From contig JAKLIL010000022.1 in assembly GCA_022709625.1 (NCBI GenBank), positions 1-11,806 of the forward strand: DNA of 11,806 nucleotides. The letters run 5' to 3'. Made by a program: the position numbers and the translations under genes. This document shows positions 1 through 6,261 of the stretch, one piece after another. The notes beneath the pieces are model-generated. The model was not told the DNA's origin, made no database searches, and worked only from the letters and a program-made list of their open reading frames with translations. The stretch is from Verrucomicrobiota bacterium (GTDB lineage Bacteria > Verrucomicrobiota > Kiritimatiellia > CAIQIC01 > Lenti-01). How positions within the stretch are numbered: the stretch's first letter is position 1; the number at the start of each line of letters is the position of its first letter.

Positions 1-168
1 TACGACCCCATCTTCGGCGCGCGCCCCCTCAAGCGCGTCATCCAGCGCCTGGTGCTCGATGAACTGGCCTCCAAAGTCCTCGCCGGCGAAATTCCCGACG
101 GCGCCCGCGTCGAGGCCGATTTCGACCCCGACCATCCGGACAAGATCGCGTTCAGCGTGAAGCGCTGA
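1..168 (+). CDS. clpB: ClpB disaggregase, C-terminal fragment (5' end outside window)
   Basis: The first 55 codons of the window are open and end in TGA at 166-168. The peptide begins YDPIFGARPLKRVIQ and continues as an LVLDELASKVLAGEIPDG-type helix and strand. This is the D2 small domain that closes ClpB/Hsp104-family AAA+ proteins, where the (Y/F)DP..GARPLKR motif carries the sensor-2 arginine. ClpB is a cytosolic hexameric ATPase that works with DnaK to extract polypeptides from aggregates. The ATPase modules and coiled-coil M domain lie upstream of the window, so ClpC or ClpA cannot be strictly excluded, but the short tail fits ClpB better. The gene converges on the minus-strand protease with only six bases between the stops and is not part of the sugar locus. 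Confidence 0.88.
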   Translation, partial: YDPIFGARPLKRVIQRLVLDELASKVLAGEIPDGARVEADFDPDHPDKIAFSVKR

Positions 169-174
169 GTTTCG

Positions 175-2112
175 TCACTTGACCGGGTCTGTTTGCACCC
201 CGCGGGCGGGGTCCCAATGGATGATTCCGTGTTCGAAGCGGCAGAGCCAGCCGGATTTGTCGTCCGTCATCTGCACGTCGGAGATTGGATAACCCAGCGG
301 TCCGGTTTCCCAACCCTGCCGCGCCCATTCGGTGCGGATCGGGCCATGGATTTCGCATGCGCCATGCGCCGGCGTCCAGTAGATGGAACCATCCTTTTCG
401 AAATGGTTGAACCGTCCGGTTCCGTCCGGAGTGCCGCATTCATCCGTAGTCGGATACCCGAGGAAACTGCAGGTTTCCCAGCCGAGCGCGGCCCATTTCT
501 CGCGGATGGCGCCGTAGATGGCATGCGCGCCGGATTCCGGAGACCAATAGATGGAGCCGCCGGCGAAGTGAATGTAACGGCCGCGGCCATCCGGGCAAAC
601 CCGTTCTTCCGTTTGCGGCAGGCCAAGGAATCCATCTTCTGCACCCAGTTCGCGCCATTTCTGCCGGATGGGGGAATCGCCGGCGGCGGATTTCGTCATC
701 TGTTCCGCTGCCTCCAACTTCAGGATTTCCTCCTCCTTCTGCCGCTGGATCATGGCATCCGGCGTTGCATCGGTGACGGCCGGTGCGGAGGGTGCCGCCT
801 CCCGCGCGGGAGCGGGCGGCGGCTCGATCGGCGAAATCGGCTTCTGGTTGCGGCTGGCGCGGGCCTCGCCGCGTCCGCCGCCGGGGGCCGCGAACCGGCC
901 CTGCAGGCGATGGGGATTCCGCGGATCGAGCGTGAAATCGACTCTCCAACCGCGCAGCAAGTCCCAACGTGCGGCCGGATGGTCGAAATCAATGTACAGA
1001 GTGATGGCCTGGCCGCGAATGGTGCCGTTGACGCGACAGGCCTGGCTGGGATCGTCGTGGAGATAGAAAGCGCCCAGACGCCGGTCCTGGAGTTGGCGGC
1101 CGGCCTCGTCCTTGAATTGGTTATGGTCGAAATCCTTCTGCATCATGCCGGGCAGATGATAGATGTCCAGGGTGCCGGTGCGGTCGCCAAGCTGCAGGTT
1201 CCAGCGGCCGATGAATTGCAGTTCCGGCCAGGGCTTGGGCGGTTCGATGGCCGAAACGTACGAGGCCCACTCGCCGTACTCGAGATAGGCGTACTCGATG
1301 CGCGTGTAGCAGTCGTTGGTGTTGTAGACGCCGACGTCGCCCCAGCTGTTCTTCACCAGGAAATACGGATGGCGCGGGTCGGTGCGGTCGTAGCCGATGA
1401 TCAGCATGCGATGGGGTCCGGCGTCGCCGGCGGGCCCGGCGTACCGCCAGACGGTTCCGGAAAAATCGCCCGCCAGGCGGAAATCCCAGATGACTTCGTG
1501 TCCGCCGGCCAGCACCGCTTCGATGGCGGCGGGGTTGCGGGCGTCGTCCTTCGGCAGCCACTCGACGGTCTTGACCTGGTAATACCGCGGTGCGGACAGC
1601 GCGGAAAAAGGCAGGAACCGCGGATCGAGGTTGTAGCTGCTGACCGCGTACTGGTTGGCCCAGAAAGGATCGTTCTTGTCGGCATGTCCGCCCAGGTCCT
1701 CGGGCCGGGGGCGGTAGGGCATGTGCTTCTCTTCGGGTATCGCCAGGACCATGCCGGGGGCGCCTGATTCCACCGACATGCCGTGGTCGGATTCGATGCT
1801 GGTTTCCCGTCCGGTGGCGGACGGCACGCGCATGGTCGTCGTGTACCAGCGGCCGTCCAGCTGCACGGTTTCGAGGAAAAACAGCTGGCCCAGGTAGTCC
1901 GAGAACAGTTCGGCCAGATCGAGGTCGCCATAGCCGGCCCGCTTGTAGGCGGCTTCCATGGCGGCCACCGTGCCGTGGATAAAACAATTGCCGCGGCCCC
2001 ATTGGTTTTTCACCGGCGTCTGCCAGCGGCTCAAATCCACGGCGGCGGGCTGGGCCTGGGCGGGTGCGGTCGCCAGCAGCAGAACCAGCAGCGGCCAGCG
2101 GGGTGTTTTCAT
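175..2112 (-). CDS. Secreted papain-like cysteine protease with three C-terminal LGFP repeats
   Basis: The product has 645 residues. Residues 1-20 form a signal peptide: KTPR, a leucine-rich core, then an AQA cleavage site. Residues about 28-290 are a C1A papain fold. The oxyanion Gln is Q37 and the nucleophile C43, six residues apart as in papain. The catalytic His is H234 (GPHRMLIIGYD) and the Asn is N255 (VKNSWGD). Residues about 298-412 are an unassigned beta-rich domain opening with GRWNLQLGDRTGTLDIY. Residues 425-480 are a Pro/Ala linker then a charged helix. Residues 482-640 hold three LGFP-type repeats (GFLGLP, SFLGYP, GPLGYP), each with a GSIYW/GIIHW strand. LGFP repeats are known from cell-wall-associated proteins of mycolic-acid bacteria and are thought to anchor proteins to the envelope. 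The ATG lies in an ATGA overlap with the preceding nucleotidyltransferase stop and has no good Shine-Dalgarno, suggesting coupled translation. The substrate is unknown. Confidence 0.87.
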   Translation of the reverse strand: MKTPRWPLLVLLLATAPAQAQPAAVDLSRWQTPVKNQWGRGNCFIHGTVAAMEAAYKRAGYGDLDLAELFSDYLGQLFFLETVQLDGRWYTTTMRVPSATGRETSIESDHGMSVESGAPGMVLAIPEEKHMPYRPRPEDLGGHADKNDPFWANQYAVSSYNLDPRFLPFSALSAPRYYQVKTVEWLPKDDARNPAAIEAVLAGGHEVIWDFRLAGDFSGTVWRYAGPAGDAGPHRMLIIGYDRTDPRHPYFLVKNSWGDVGVYNTNDCYTRIEYAYLEYGEWASYVSAIEPPKPWPELQFIGRWNLQLGDRTGTLDIYHLPGMMQKDFDHNQFKDEAGRQLQDRRLGAFYLHDDPSQACRVNGTIRGQAITLYIDFDHPAARWDLLRGWRVDFTLDPRNPHRLQGRFAAPGGGRGEARASRNQKPISPIEPPPAPAREAAPSAPAVTDATPDAMIQRQKEEEILKLEAAEQMTKSAAGDSPIRQKWRELGAEDGFLGLPQTEERVCPDGRGRYIHFAGGSIYWSPESGAHAIYGAIREKWAALGWETCSFLGYPTTDECGTPDGTGRFNHFEKDGSIYWTPAHGACEIHGPIRTEWARQGWETGPLGYPISDVQMTDDKSGWLCRFEHGIIHWDPARGVQTDPVK

Positions 2113-2834
2113 CCGCGCAGGAACTGTTCCATGGCGGCGAGGCCGTCGGGGGTGCCCATGTCGAGCAGCGGCGGCGGAATCGGGATGGCAACAAGGCGGC
2201 GCTGCGCGGCGAGCGCGGGGAAGATTTGGGTCTCGATCGAAACCGCCTTGCCGGCCGGGATGCCGGCGAGGATGTTCCGCGGCAGGAGATAGATGCCCGC
2301 GTTGACGAAACCGGCGGCGCGATCGGCTTTTTCGCGGAAAGCGGTCACGTAGCCGTCCGGATCGGATTCCACCGTGCCGAAGCGGCCGGTGTTTTCAATG
2401 GGAGCCACCAGGATTTTTCCACAGTGCGGAAACTTTTTTTCCACAGTGTGGAAAAATCCATGGCCGGTTTTCCACAGTGTGGAAAAATCCAGTTTCGGGG
2501 TCAGGGAGTCGCCGTTGAAGACCAGCACCGGGTCGCTGGCGAGCCGCGGTTCGACGAACTTCAGGGCGCCGCCGGTGCCGAGGGGGGCGGGCTCGCGGGA
2601 GAGGGCGATGTCGAGCCCGTCGACGGGCCGCGCGGCCAGGTATCCATCCAGCACGTCGGCCTTGTGCCCGGCGGCGAGCAGGACGCGGACGATGCCGTTG
2701 CGCTTGAGCCAGTCGAACTGCCACTCGAGGAAGGGGCGGCCGGCAACCGGCACGAGGCATTTGGGCCGGTCGGGAAACTGCGCCGCGAGGCGCGTGCCTT
2801 TGCCCCCGAGCAGGATGACGGCTTGCGGAATCAC
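2109..2834 (-). CDS. Sugar-1-phosphate nucleotidyltransferase, HddC-like, interrupted by in-frame palindromes
   Basis: The product has 241 residues. It matches the NTP_transferase family, which condenses a sugar-1-phosphate with an NTP to give an NDP-sugar. Visible motifs are the P-loop-like LLGGKGTRL (8-16), PKCLVPVAGRPFLEW (24-38), GTGGAL (86-91), the metal-binding NGDS (107-110), FREKAD (166-171), VNAGIYLLPR (177-186) and LDMGTPDG (224-231). The overall pattern most resembles HddC, the GDP-D-glycero-D-manno-heptose pyrophosphorylase, but base and sugar specificity cannot be read off. Residues about 116-141 lie between NGDS and NTGRFG and are encoded by three palindromic repeats. This segment is roughly eight residues longer than I expect for relatives. 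The start is GTG at 2834-2832, giving the expected IPQAVIL opening; no in-frame ATG is nearby. The gene follows a terminator and a candidate promoter, and its stop overlaps the protease start. Confidence 0.82.
   Translation of the reverse strand: MIPQAVILLGGKGTRLAAQFPDRPKCLVPVAGRPFLEWQFDWLKRNGIVRVLLAAGHKADVLDGYLAARPVDGLDIALSREPAPLGTGGALKFVEPRLASDPVLVFNGDSLTPKLDFSTLWKTGHGFFHTVEKKFPHCGKILVAPIENTGRFGTVESDPDGYVTAFREKADRAAGFVNAGIYLLPRNILAGIPAGKAVSIETQIFPALAAQRRLVAIPIPPPLLDMGTPDGLAAMEQFLRG
2414..2433 (-). repeat. Palindromic repeat copy 1 (degenerate right arm)
   Basis: The left arm TTTTTCCACA is intact. The right arm TGCGGAAAC differs from the ideal by a C for T and a final C. It lies in the opposite orientation to copies 2 and 3. 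Read on the gene strand it encodes FPHCGKI, a third reading frame of the same element. Confidence 0.85.
2436..2456 (+). repeat. Palindromic repeat copy 2 (perfect 10-base arms)
   Basis: Left arm TTTTTCCACA, centre G at 2446, right arm TGTGGAAAAA: a perfect 10-base inverted repeat. On the gene strand it encodes FFHTVEKK. Confidence 0.93.
2468..2486 (+). repeat. Palindromic repeat copy 3 (perfect 9-base arms)
   Basis: Left arm TTTTCCACA, centre G at 2477, right arm TGTGGAAAA. The right flank AATCCA is shared with copy 2. On the gene strand it encodes DFSTLWKT. Confidence 0.93.
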
Positions 2835-2840
2835 GGAATC

Positions 2841-2869
2841 AGCATGCCAAGGGGTTGGGTGGATGTCAA
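2841..2869 (-). promoter_or_regulatory. Candidate sigma70-like promoter for the nucleotidyltransferase-protease pair
   Basis: On the minus strand there is a perfect -35 TTGACA (2869-2864), a 17-base spacer, and CATGCT (2846-2841), which matches 3 of 6 positions of the -10 consensus. It lies just after the terminator of the transketolase operon, where a new promoter would be needed. Transcription would begin close to the GTG at 2834, giving a leaderless or near-leaderless mRNA; this agrees with the lack of a Shine-Dalgarno there. The -10 is weak, so this is tentative. Confidence 0.35.
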
Positions 2870-2884
2870 ACGGCGGCGGGACAT

Positions 2885-2914
2885 AAAAAAGGCGCAGGGC
2901 CGGAGCCCTGCGCC
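2885..2914 (-). terminator. Rho-independent terminator after the transketolase operon
   Basis: Bases 2891-2914 form a perfect 10-base-pair stem (GGCGCAGGGC pairing with GCCCTGCGCC) around a four-base loop. On the minus strand it is followed at once by six T (complement of A 2885-2890). It begins 16 bases after the stop of the transketolase C-terminal subunit at 2931, so it should end that operon. Confidence 0.9.
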
Positions 2915-2930
2915 ATGAGCCGCGCCGCGG

Positions 2931-3869
2931 CTACTTGAGCGCCTTGCGGACGTCGGCGGCGATTTGTTCCGGGGACAGTCCGTAGGAGGCGTGGATGGCT
3001 TCGCGGCCGCCGTAGACGTAGGAGTAGGTGCCGGGGTTGCCCATGCCGAAGCGGTGGACGGGCAGGGCCGCGCCGCGGTCGGCCAGCATTTCCAGGATCG
3101 CCGAGCCCAAGCCGCCGGGGAGGAAGTGCTCCTCCAGCGTGAAGAGCTTCGGCGCGGCCTGGATCTGCTTGACCAGCGCGTCGCCGTCGCAGGGCAGCTG
3201 GAACAGGTCGATCACGCCGAGGTCGATGCCGTCGGCCTTGAGCAGGTCGGCGACCTTGAGGGCCTTGTGGACCATGTAGCCGGTGGCGACGAGCTGCGCC
3301 TGCTTGCCGGAGCGGAGGACCGCGAAGCCGGCCTTGAAGTCGACCGTCTGGCCGACGTGGACGTCCGGCAGGACCTGGCGGTCGAGACGGACGTAGTTGG
3401 CGGTCGGCCACTGGCAGGACTGCTCCGCGACGGCGGCGGCCAGGGTGGCGTCGCTCGTGCTGTGGACGGTGATGTTGGGAAAGGCGCGCACGACGGCGAT
3501 GTCTTCGAGGAGATGGTGGGTGGGGCCGGAGTCTTCATAGCTGAAGCCCGCGCCGACGCCGACGATGGTGATCGGAATCTTCATGATGGCGTTGTTGACG
3601 CGCGTGAGCTCGATCGGCCGGAAGACGGCGAACGGCGCGATGGCGTAGAAGAACGGACGCTTGCCTTCGCGGGCGAGCCCGGACGCCACCAGGATGCCGT
3701 TCTGTTCGGCGATGCCGACGTTGATGAACTGCCCGGGCAGGTCGCGGCGGAAGCGGTCGAGGGAGGGGGCGCCCATGTCCGCGGAGACGATGACGACGCG
3801 CCGGTCGTTCTTGGCGATCTCGTAGATCTTGTTCCAGAAGGAATCGCGCTGGCTGATGGGATTAGGCAT
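2931..3869 (-). CDS. Transketolase, C-terminal (pyrimidine/Pyr) subunit
   Basis: The product has 312 residues and matches the C-terminal half of split transketolases: the Pyr domain plus C-terminal domain. The Pyr-domain signature FINVGIAEQNG has E55, the glutamate that activates the thiamine diphosphate aminopyrimidine. It is followed by YAIAPFAVFRPIE, VGVGAGFSYEDSGPTHHLLEDIA (residues 103-125) and the strand NYVRLDRQVLP. Transketolases move two-carbon ketol units between sugars. The ATG at 3869 overlaps the end of the N-terminal subunit gene by 8 bases, the usual arrangement for the two halves of one heterotetramer. AAAGGA lies about nine bases upstream. The terminator follows closely. In a nucleotide-sugar locus the likely role is either to make sedoheptulose-7-phosphate or to attach a two-carbon branch; the sequence does not decide. 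Confidence 0.9.
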   Translation of the reverse strand: MPNPISQRDSFWNKIYEIAKNDRRVVIVSADMGAPSLDRFRRDLPGQFINVGIAEQNGILVASGLAREGKRPFFYAIAPFAVFRPIELTRVNNAIMKIPITIVGVGAGFSYEDSGPTHHLLEDIAVVRAFPNITVHSTSDATLAAAVAEQSCQWPTANYVRLDRQVLPDVHVGQTVDFKAGFAVLRSGKQAQLVATGYMVHKALKVADLLKADGIDLGVIDLFQLPCDGDALVKQIQAAPKLFTLEEHFLPGGLGSAILEMLADRGAALPVHRFGMGNPGTYSYVYGGREAIHASYGLSPEQIAADVRKALK

Positions 3870-4695
3870 GGGGAGAGTTCCTTTCGAGTTCGGCGACGGC
3901 CTGCTTGGCGTCGGCCCCGGCGGGGGCGGCGCCGTGCCAGAGCGGCACGCAGGACATGAAATCGATGCCGGCGCCCTTGGTGGTGTCGGCGATCACGATG
4001 GAGGGGTTGGGGCGGCGGCGGGACCGCAACCCGTGGAGGGCGTTGAGCAGCTCGGAGACGGACTGGCCTTCGACGCGGATGACGTTCCATCCGAAGGCTT
4101 CCCACTTCTTGTCGACGGGCTCGAGGCTCAGGAAGTTCTCGGTGAAGTCGAGCACGCACTGGTAGTTGCGGTCGAGGATGGCGACGAGGTTGTTCAGGCG
4201 GTTGTGGGAGGCGAACATCGCGGTTTCCCAGATCGAGCCTTCCTGGTTTTCGCCGTCGCCGAGGAGGGTGTAGACCATGTGGTTCTTGAGGTCCATCTTG
4301 GCGGCGAGGGCCATGCCGGCCGCGAATCCGAAACCTTGGCCGAGGGAGCCGCAAGTGATTTCGGCGCCGGGCACGCTCTGCTGCAGGTGCACGCCGAACT
4401 TGCCGTCCTTCTGGGCGAAAGCCTTCAACTGGGCTTCGTCGAAGTAGCCGGCGTCGGCGAGGACGGCGTACAGCATGGGGCTGGCCTGGCCTTTGCTGAG
4501 GATGAACCGGTCGCGGTCCGGCCAGTCGGGGCGCTTGGGATCGTAGCGCAGGATGCCGCCGTGGAAGAGCACGCTCATGATCTCGGCGCAGGACATCGAG
4601 GACGTCACGTGGCCGGTTTTGGCGCGAATGCAGGTGTCGAGGACCTTCTTGCGGAGGTCGTAGGCTTTTTTCTCGAGGAATGCGATGTCGTTCAT
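3862..4695 (-). CDS. Transketolase, N-terminal (PP-binding) subunit
   Basis: The product has 277 residues, typical of the stand-alone N-terminal half of transketolase. TGHVTSSMSCAEI (27-39) carries H29 at the usual thiamine-pyrophosphate/substrate site. FILSKGQASPMLYA (64-77) and GSLGQGFGFAAGMA (116-129) are family signatures. GDGENQEGSIWE (146-157) opens the GDG-N metal/diphosphate motif, which closes at ILDRN (173-177). The ATG at 4695 is chosen because it gives the standard MNDIAFLEKKAYDLRKKVL opening and has AGGA five bases upstream. The frame stays open much further upstream, but that part is the shadow of the radical SAM gene. The ATG overlaps the radical SAM stop as ATGA, and its own stop overlaps the C-terminal subunit start. 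All three proteins are therefore likely made in a coupled way. Confidence 0.9.
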   Translation of the reverse strand: MNDIAFLEKKAYDLRKKVLDTCIRAKTGHVTSSMSCAEIMSVLFHGGILRYDPKRPDWPDRDRFILSKGQASPMLYAVLADAGYFDEAQLKAFAQKDGKFGVHLQQSVPGAEITCGSLGQGFGFAAGMALAAKMDLKNHMVYTLLGDGENQEGSIWETAMFASHNRLNNLVAILDRNYQCVLDFTENFLSLEPVDKKWEAFGWNVIRVEGQSVSELLNALHGLRSRRRPNPSIVIADTTKGAGIDFMSCVPLWHGAAPAGADAKQAVAELERNSPHA

Positions 4696-6188
4696 GGGGT
4701 TCCTGTTTCTGTGAGACGGCGTTGAATGGGAATGGATACCATCTTGTCGAGGTGGTCGCAAGTTTTCTGGCCAAAAAGCTCCCGGACCCGGTTGCGGTAG
4801 GCGGGGTTGCGGAAATAGGTCTGGAAGGCCTCGTCGCGGAAGGCCTGGACCTGGGCGGCGGAAAGGTGGTCGGTCGGCAGGGGCTGGGTCCAGTAGCCGT
4901 GCTGGGAGAAGGCCTCCCAGCGGTCGGGCACGAGCCCGGCGGCGCGGGCGCGCCGGTAGAGGTCGGAGCCGGGGTAGGCCATCACGGTGTAGAAGTTGGC
5001 GAATTCGCAGTTGAGCTCGAGCGCCAGGTCGAGGGTTTGCTGCATGGTTTCCCGCGTGTCGTGCGGCAGTCCGAACATGTAGTTGCCGATGACGTGGATG
5101 CCGGCGTCGCGGAAGGCCTGGATGGCGGAGACGACGTCGCGGCGGAGTTCCTTGTTCACGTCCGCGCGGACGTCGGCGTTGCCGGATTCGATGCCGGGGC
5201 AGACCCACTGGACGCCGACTTTCCGGAGCCGGGGCAGCAGGTCGTCGAACACGCGGTCGATGCGCACGTAGACCCAGATGTTCAGGTCGTAGCCGCGCTG
5301 CTCGAGCAATTCGCAGAAACGGACGACGCGCGCGCGGTTGAGCATGAACAGCTCGTCGGCGAAGCGGATGTTCCGGATGCCGTGCTGCTGGACCAGCGTA
5401 TCGATCCACCCGGCGACGGTCTCCATGGACCAGTTCTTGATGCCGGGCTTGCCGAAGATGGTGTGGATGCAGCAGTAGTCGCAGTCGTGGGGGCAGTTCA
5501 GCGATGTGTAGATCGACACGTAGGGGCTGCGGACGTCGGTGAAATCGGGCGTCCGGCTCCGTTCGAAATACTGGAAGCACTGCCAGTTGTGGGCGCGGTA
5601 GTTCTTCAGCGGCGGCAGCAGGTCCCACGCGTAGCCCGGCAATTCCTCGTCGAGGTGTTCGATGGGCCGGGGCGGCGCGGTGCGGGCCGCGCCTTTTCCG
5701 GTCCGGTGCCACAAGCCGGGAATCGCCGCGAAGTCCCGGCCATCGACGAGGTGGTCCAGCAGCCCGAGGAGGCCGTAGAGTCCTTCGCCCTCGACGATGT
5801 AGTCCGCCGCCTCTTCGGCAAGCGTTTGTTCGGGCAGCGCCGAGGGATGCGTGCCGCCGAGGACGACGGGGATGCCGGGCGCCGCGGCCTTGAGATCTTT
5901 CAGCAGCGGCCGCACGACCGGCATGGTCTGGGTCGAGGCGGAGGGGTGGTGGCCGTAGACGAGCACGGCGATCAGGCGGGGGGCTTGCGCCAGCAGGCGG
6001 TCGCGAATGGCGTCGTCCCAGCCGGAGACGTTCATGTCGTGGATCTGGACCGACCGGCCCTGGCGGCGGATGGATTCGGCCAGCAGCGAGGCCCAGACCG
6101 GCGGGTCGACGGCGGTGAATTCGCGGGCCAAATCTTGGTAGATGGCCTTTTGGTTGCCGGGATTGATGAATAATATGTCGAGGGGCAT
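4692..6188 (-). CDS. B12-binding-domain radical SAM protein
   Basis: The product has 498 residues. Residues 1-150 are a cobalamin-binding-like Rossmann domain: LDILFINPGNQ, then DPPVWASLLAESIRRQG, LVYGHHPS and VVLGGTHPSALPE. The radical SAM core starts near 220 with C232-PHD-C236-DY-C239, the CxxxCxxC site for the [4Fe-4S] cluster. FADELFM (276-282), WVCPGIESGN (328-337) and GNYMFGLPHDTRET (368-381) are typical later strands. The C-terminal part (about 440-475) has an AQVQAFRDEAFQTYFRNPAY helix seen in relatives from polysaccharide loci. Such enzymes do cobalamin-dependent methylation or other radical chemistry; the substrate here is unknown. I choose ATG 6188 because AAGG lies six bases upstream and the protein opens directly with the first strand; a TTG at 6242 would add 18 non-family residues. 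It is the first gene of the transketolase operon. Confidence 0.86.
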   Translation of the reverse strand: MPLDILFINPGNQKAIYQDLAREFTAVDPPVWASLLAESIRRQGRSVQIHDMNVSGWDDAIRDRLLAQAPRLIAVLVYGHHPSASTQTMPVVRPLLKDLKAAAPGIPVVLGGTHPSALPEQTLAEEAADYIVEGEGLYGLLGLLDHLVDGRDFAAIPGLWHRTGKGAARTAPPRPIEHLDEELPGYAWDLLPPLKNYRAHNWQCFQYFERSRTPDFTDVRSPYVSIYTSLNCPHDCDYCCIHTIFGKPGIKNWSMETVAGWIDTLVQQHGIRNIRFADELFMLNRARVVRFCELLEQRGYDLNIWVYVRIDRVFDDLLPRLRKVGVQWVCPGIESGNADVRADVNKELRRDVVSAIQAFRDAGIHVIGNYMFGLPHDTRETMQQTLDLALELNCEFANFYTVMAYPGSDLYRRARAAGLVPDRWEAFSQHGYWTQPLPTDHLSAAQVQAFRDEAFQTYFRNPAYRNRVRELFGQKTCDHLDKMVSIPIQRRLTETGTP

Positions 6189-6261
6189 GATTCGCCTTGC
6201 CGGGTTCCTTCGGTACAAAAAGGAAAACACAACATACCCCAAGGAAAGGGGTTGGGCAAGA
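6189..6261 (-). promoter_or_regulatory. Intergenic leader of the radical SAM-transketolase operon with weak candidate promoter
   Basis: This 73-base gap is AT-richer than the genes around it. On the minus strand TTGCCC (6259-6254) and TATGTT (6236-6231) are separated by 17 bases. Each matches the -35/-10 consensus at 4 of 6 positions. The Shine-Dalgarno AAGG is at 6198-6195. A short ACCCC/GGGGT hairpin overlaps the spacer but lacks an immediate T-run, so I do not call a terminator for the upstream reductase. Confidence 0.3.

Larger units (their letters stand above)
2411..2492. repeat. Cluster of three palindromic repeats inside the nucleotidyltransferase gene
   Basis: Three copies of a near-perfect palindrome sit within 82 bases. 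Each has TTTTCCACA as left arm, a single central G, and TGTGGAAAA as right arm. The centres are at 2424, 2446 and 2477, so spacings are 22 and 31 bases. Copies 2 and 3 share the same right flank (ATCCA). Copy 1 has the mirrored flank GGA on its left, so it lies in the opposite orientation. All three are in the coding frame without a stop. Within this stretch the base composition is far more AT-rich than its surroundings, as expected for an inserted element. Confidence 0.93.

Noticed and set aside
193..1767. Long plus-strand open frame opposite the protease gene
   Set aside because: It lacks any recognisable domain and mirrors a gene with clear catalytic residues. Long antisense frames are expected in GC-rich coding DNA.
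2411..2492. CRISPR array or replication origin
   Set aside because: There are only three short palindromes at irregular 22- and 31-base spacing inside a coding frame, with no spacers. There is no AT-rich unwinding region, and no dnaA, dnaN or parAB nearby. The DnaA-box resemblance is reported separately as a weaker idea.
4696..5712. Upstream extension of the transketolase N-terminal subunit as a 616-residue fusion
   Set aside because: The added segment is Arg/Pro-rich, overlaps the radical SAM gene in another frame, and has no domain. ATG 4695 has a good AGGA site and the family N-terminus.
4680..6173. Long plus-strand open frame opposite the radical SAM gene
   Set aside because: Val/Gly/Ala/Asp-rich low-complexity translation with no motif. 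The opposite strand carries the CxxxCxxC radical SAM core.
6236..6256. Terminator for reductase copy 1 from the ACCCC/GGGGT hairpin
   Set aside because: A five-base-pair stem with no immediate T-run; too weak to call.
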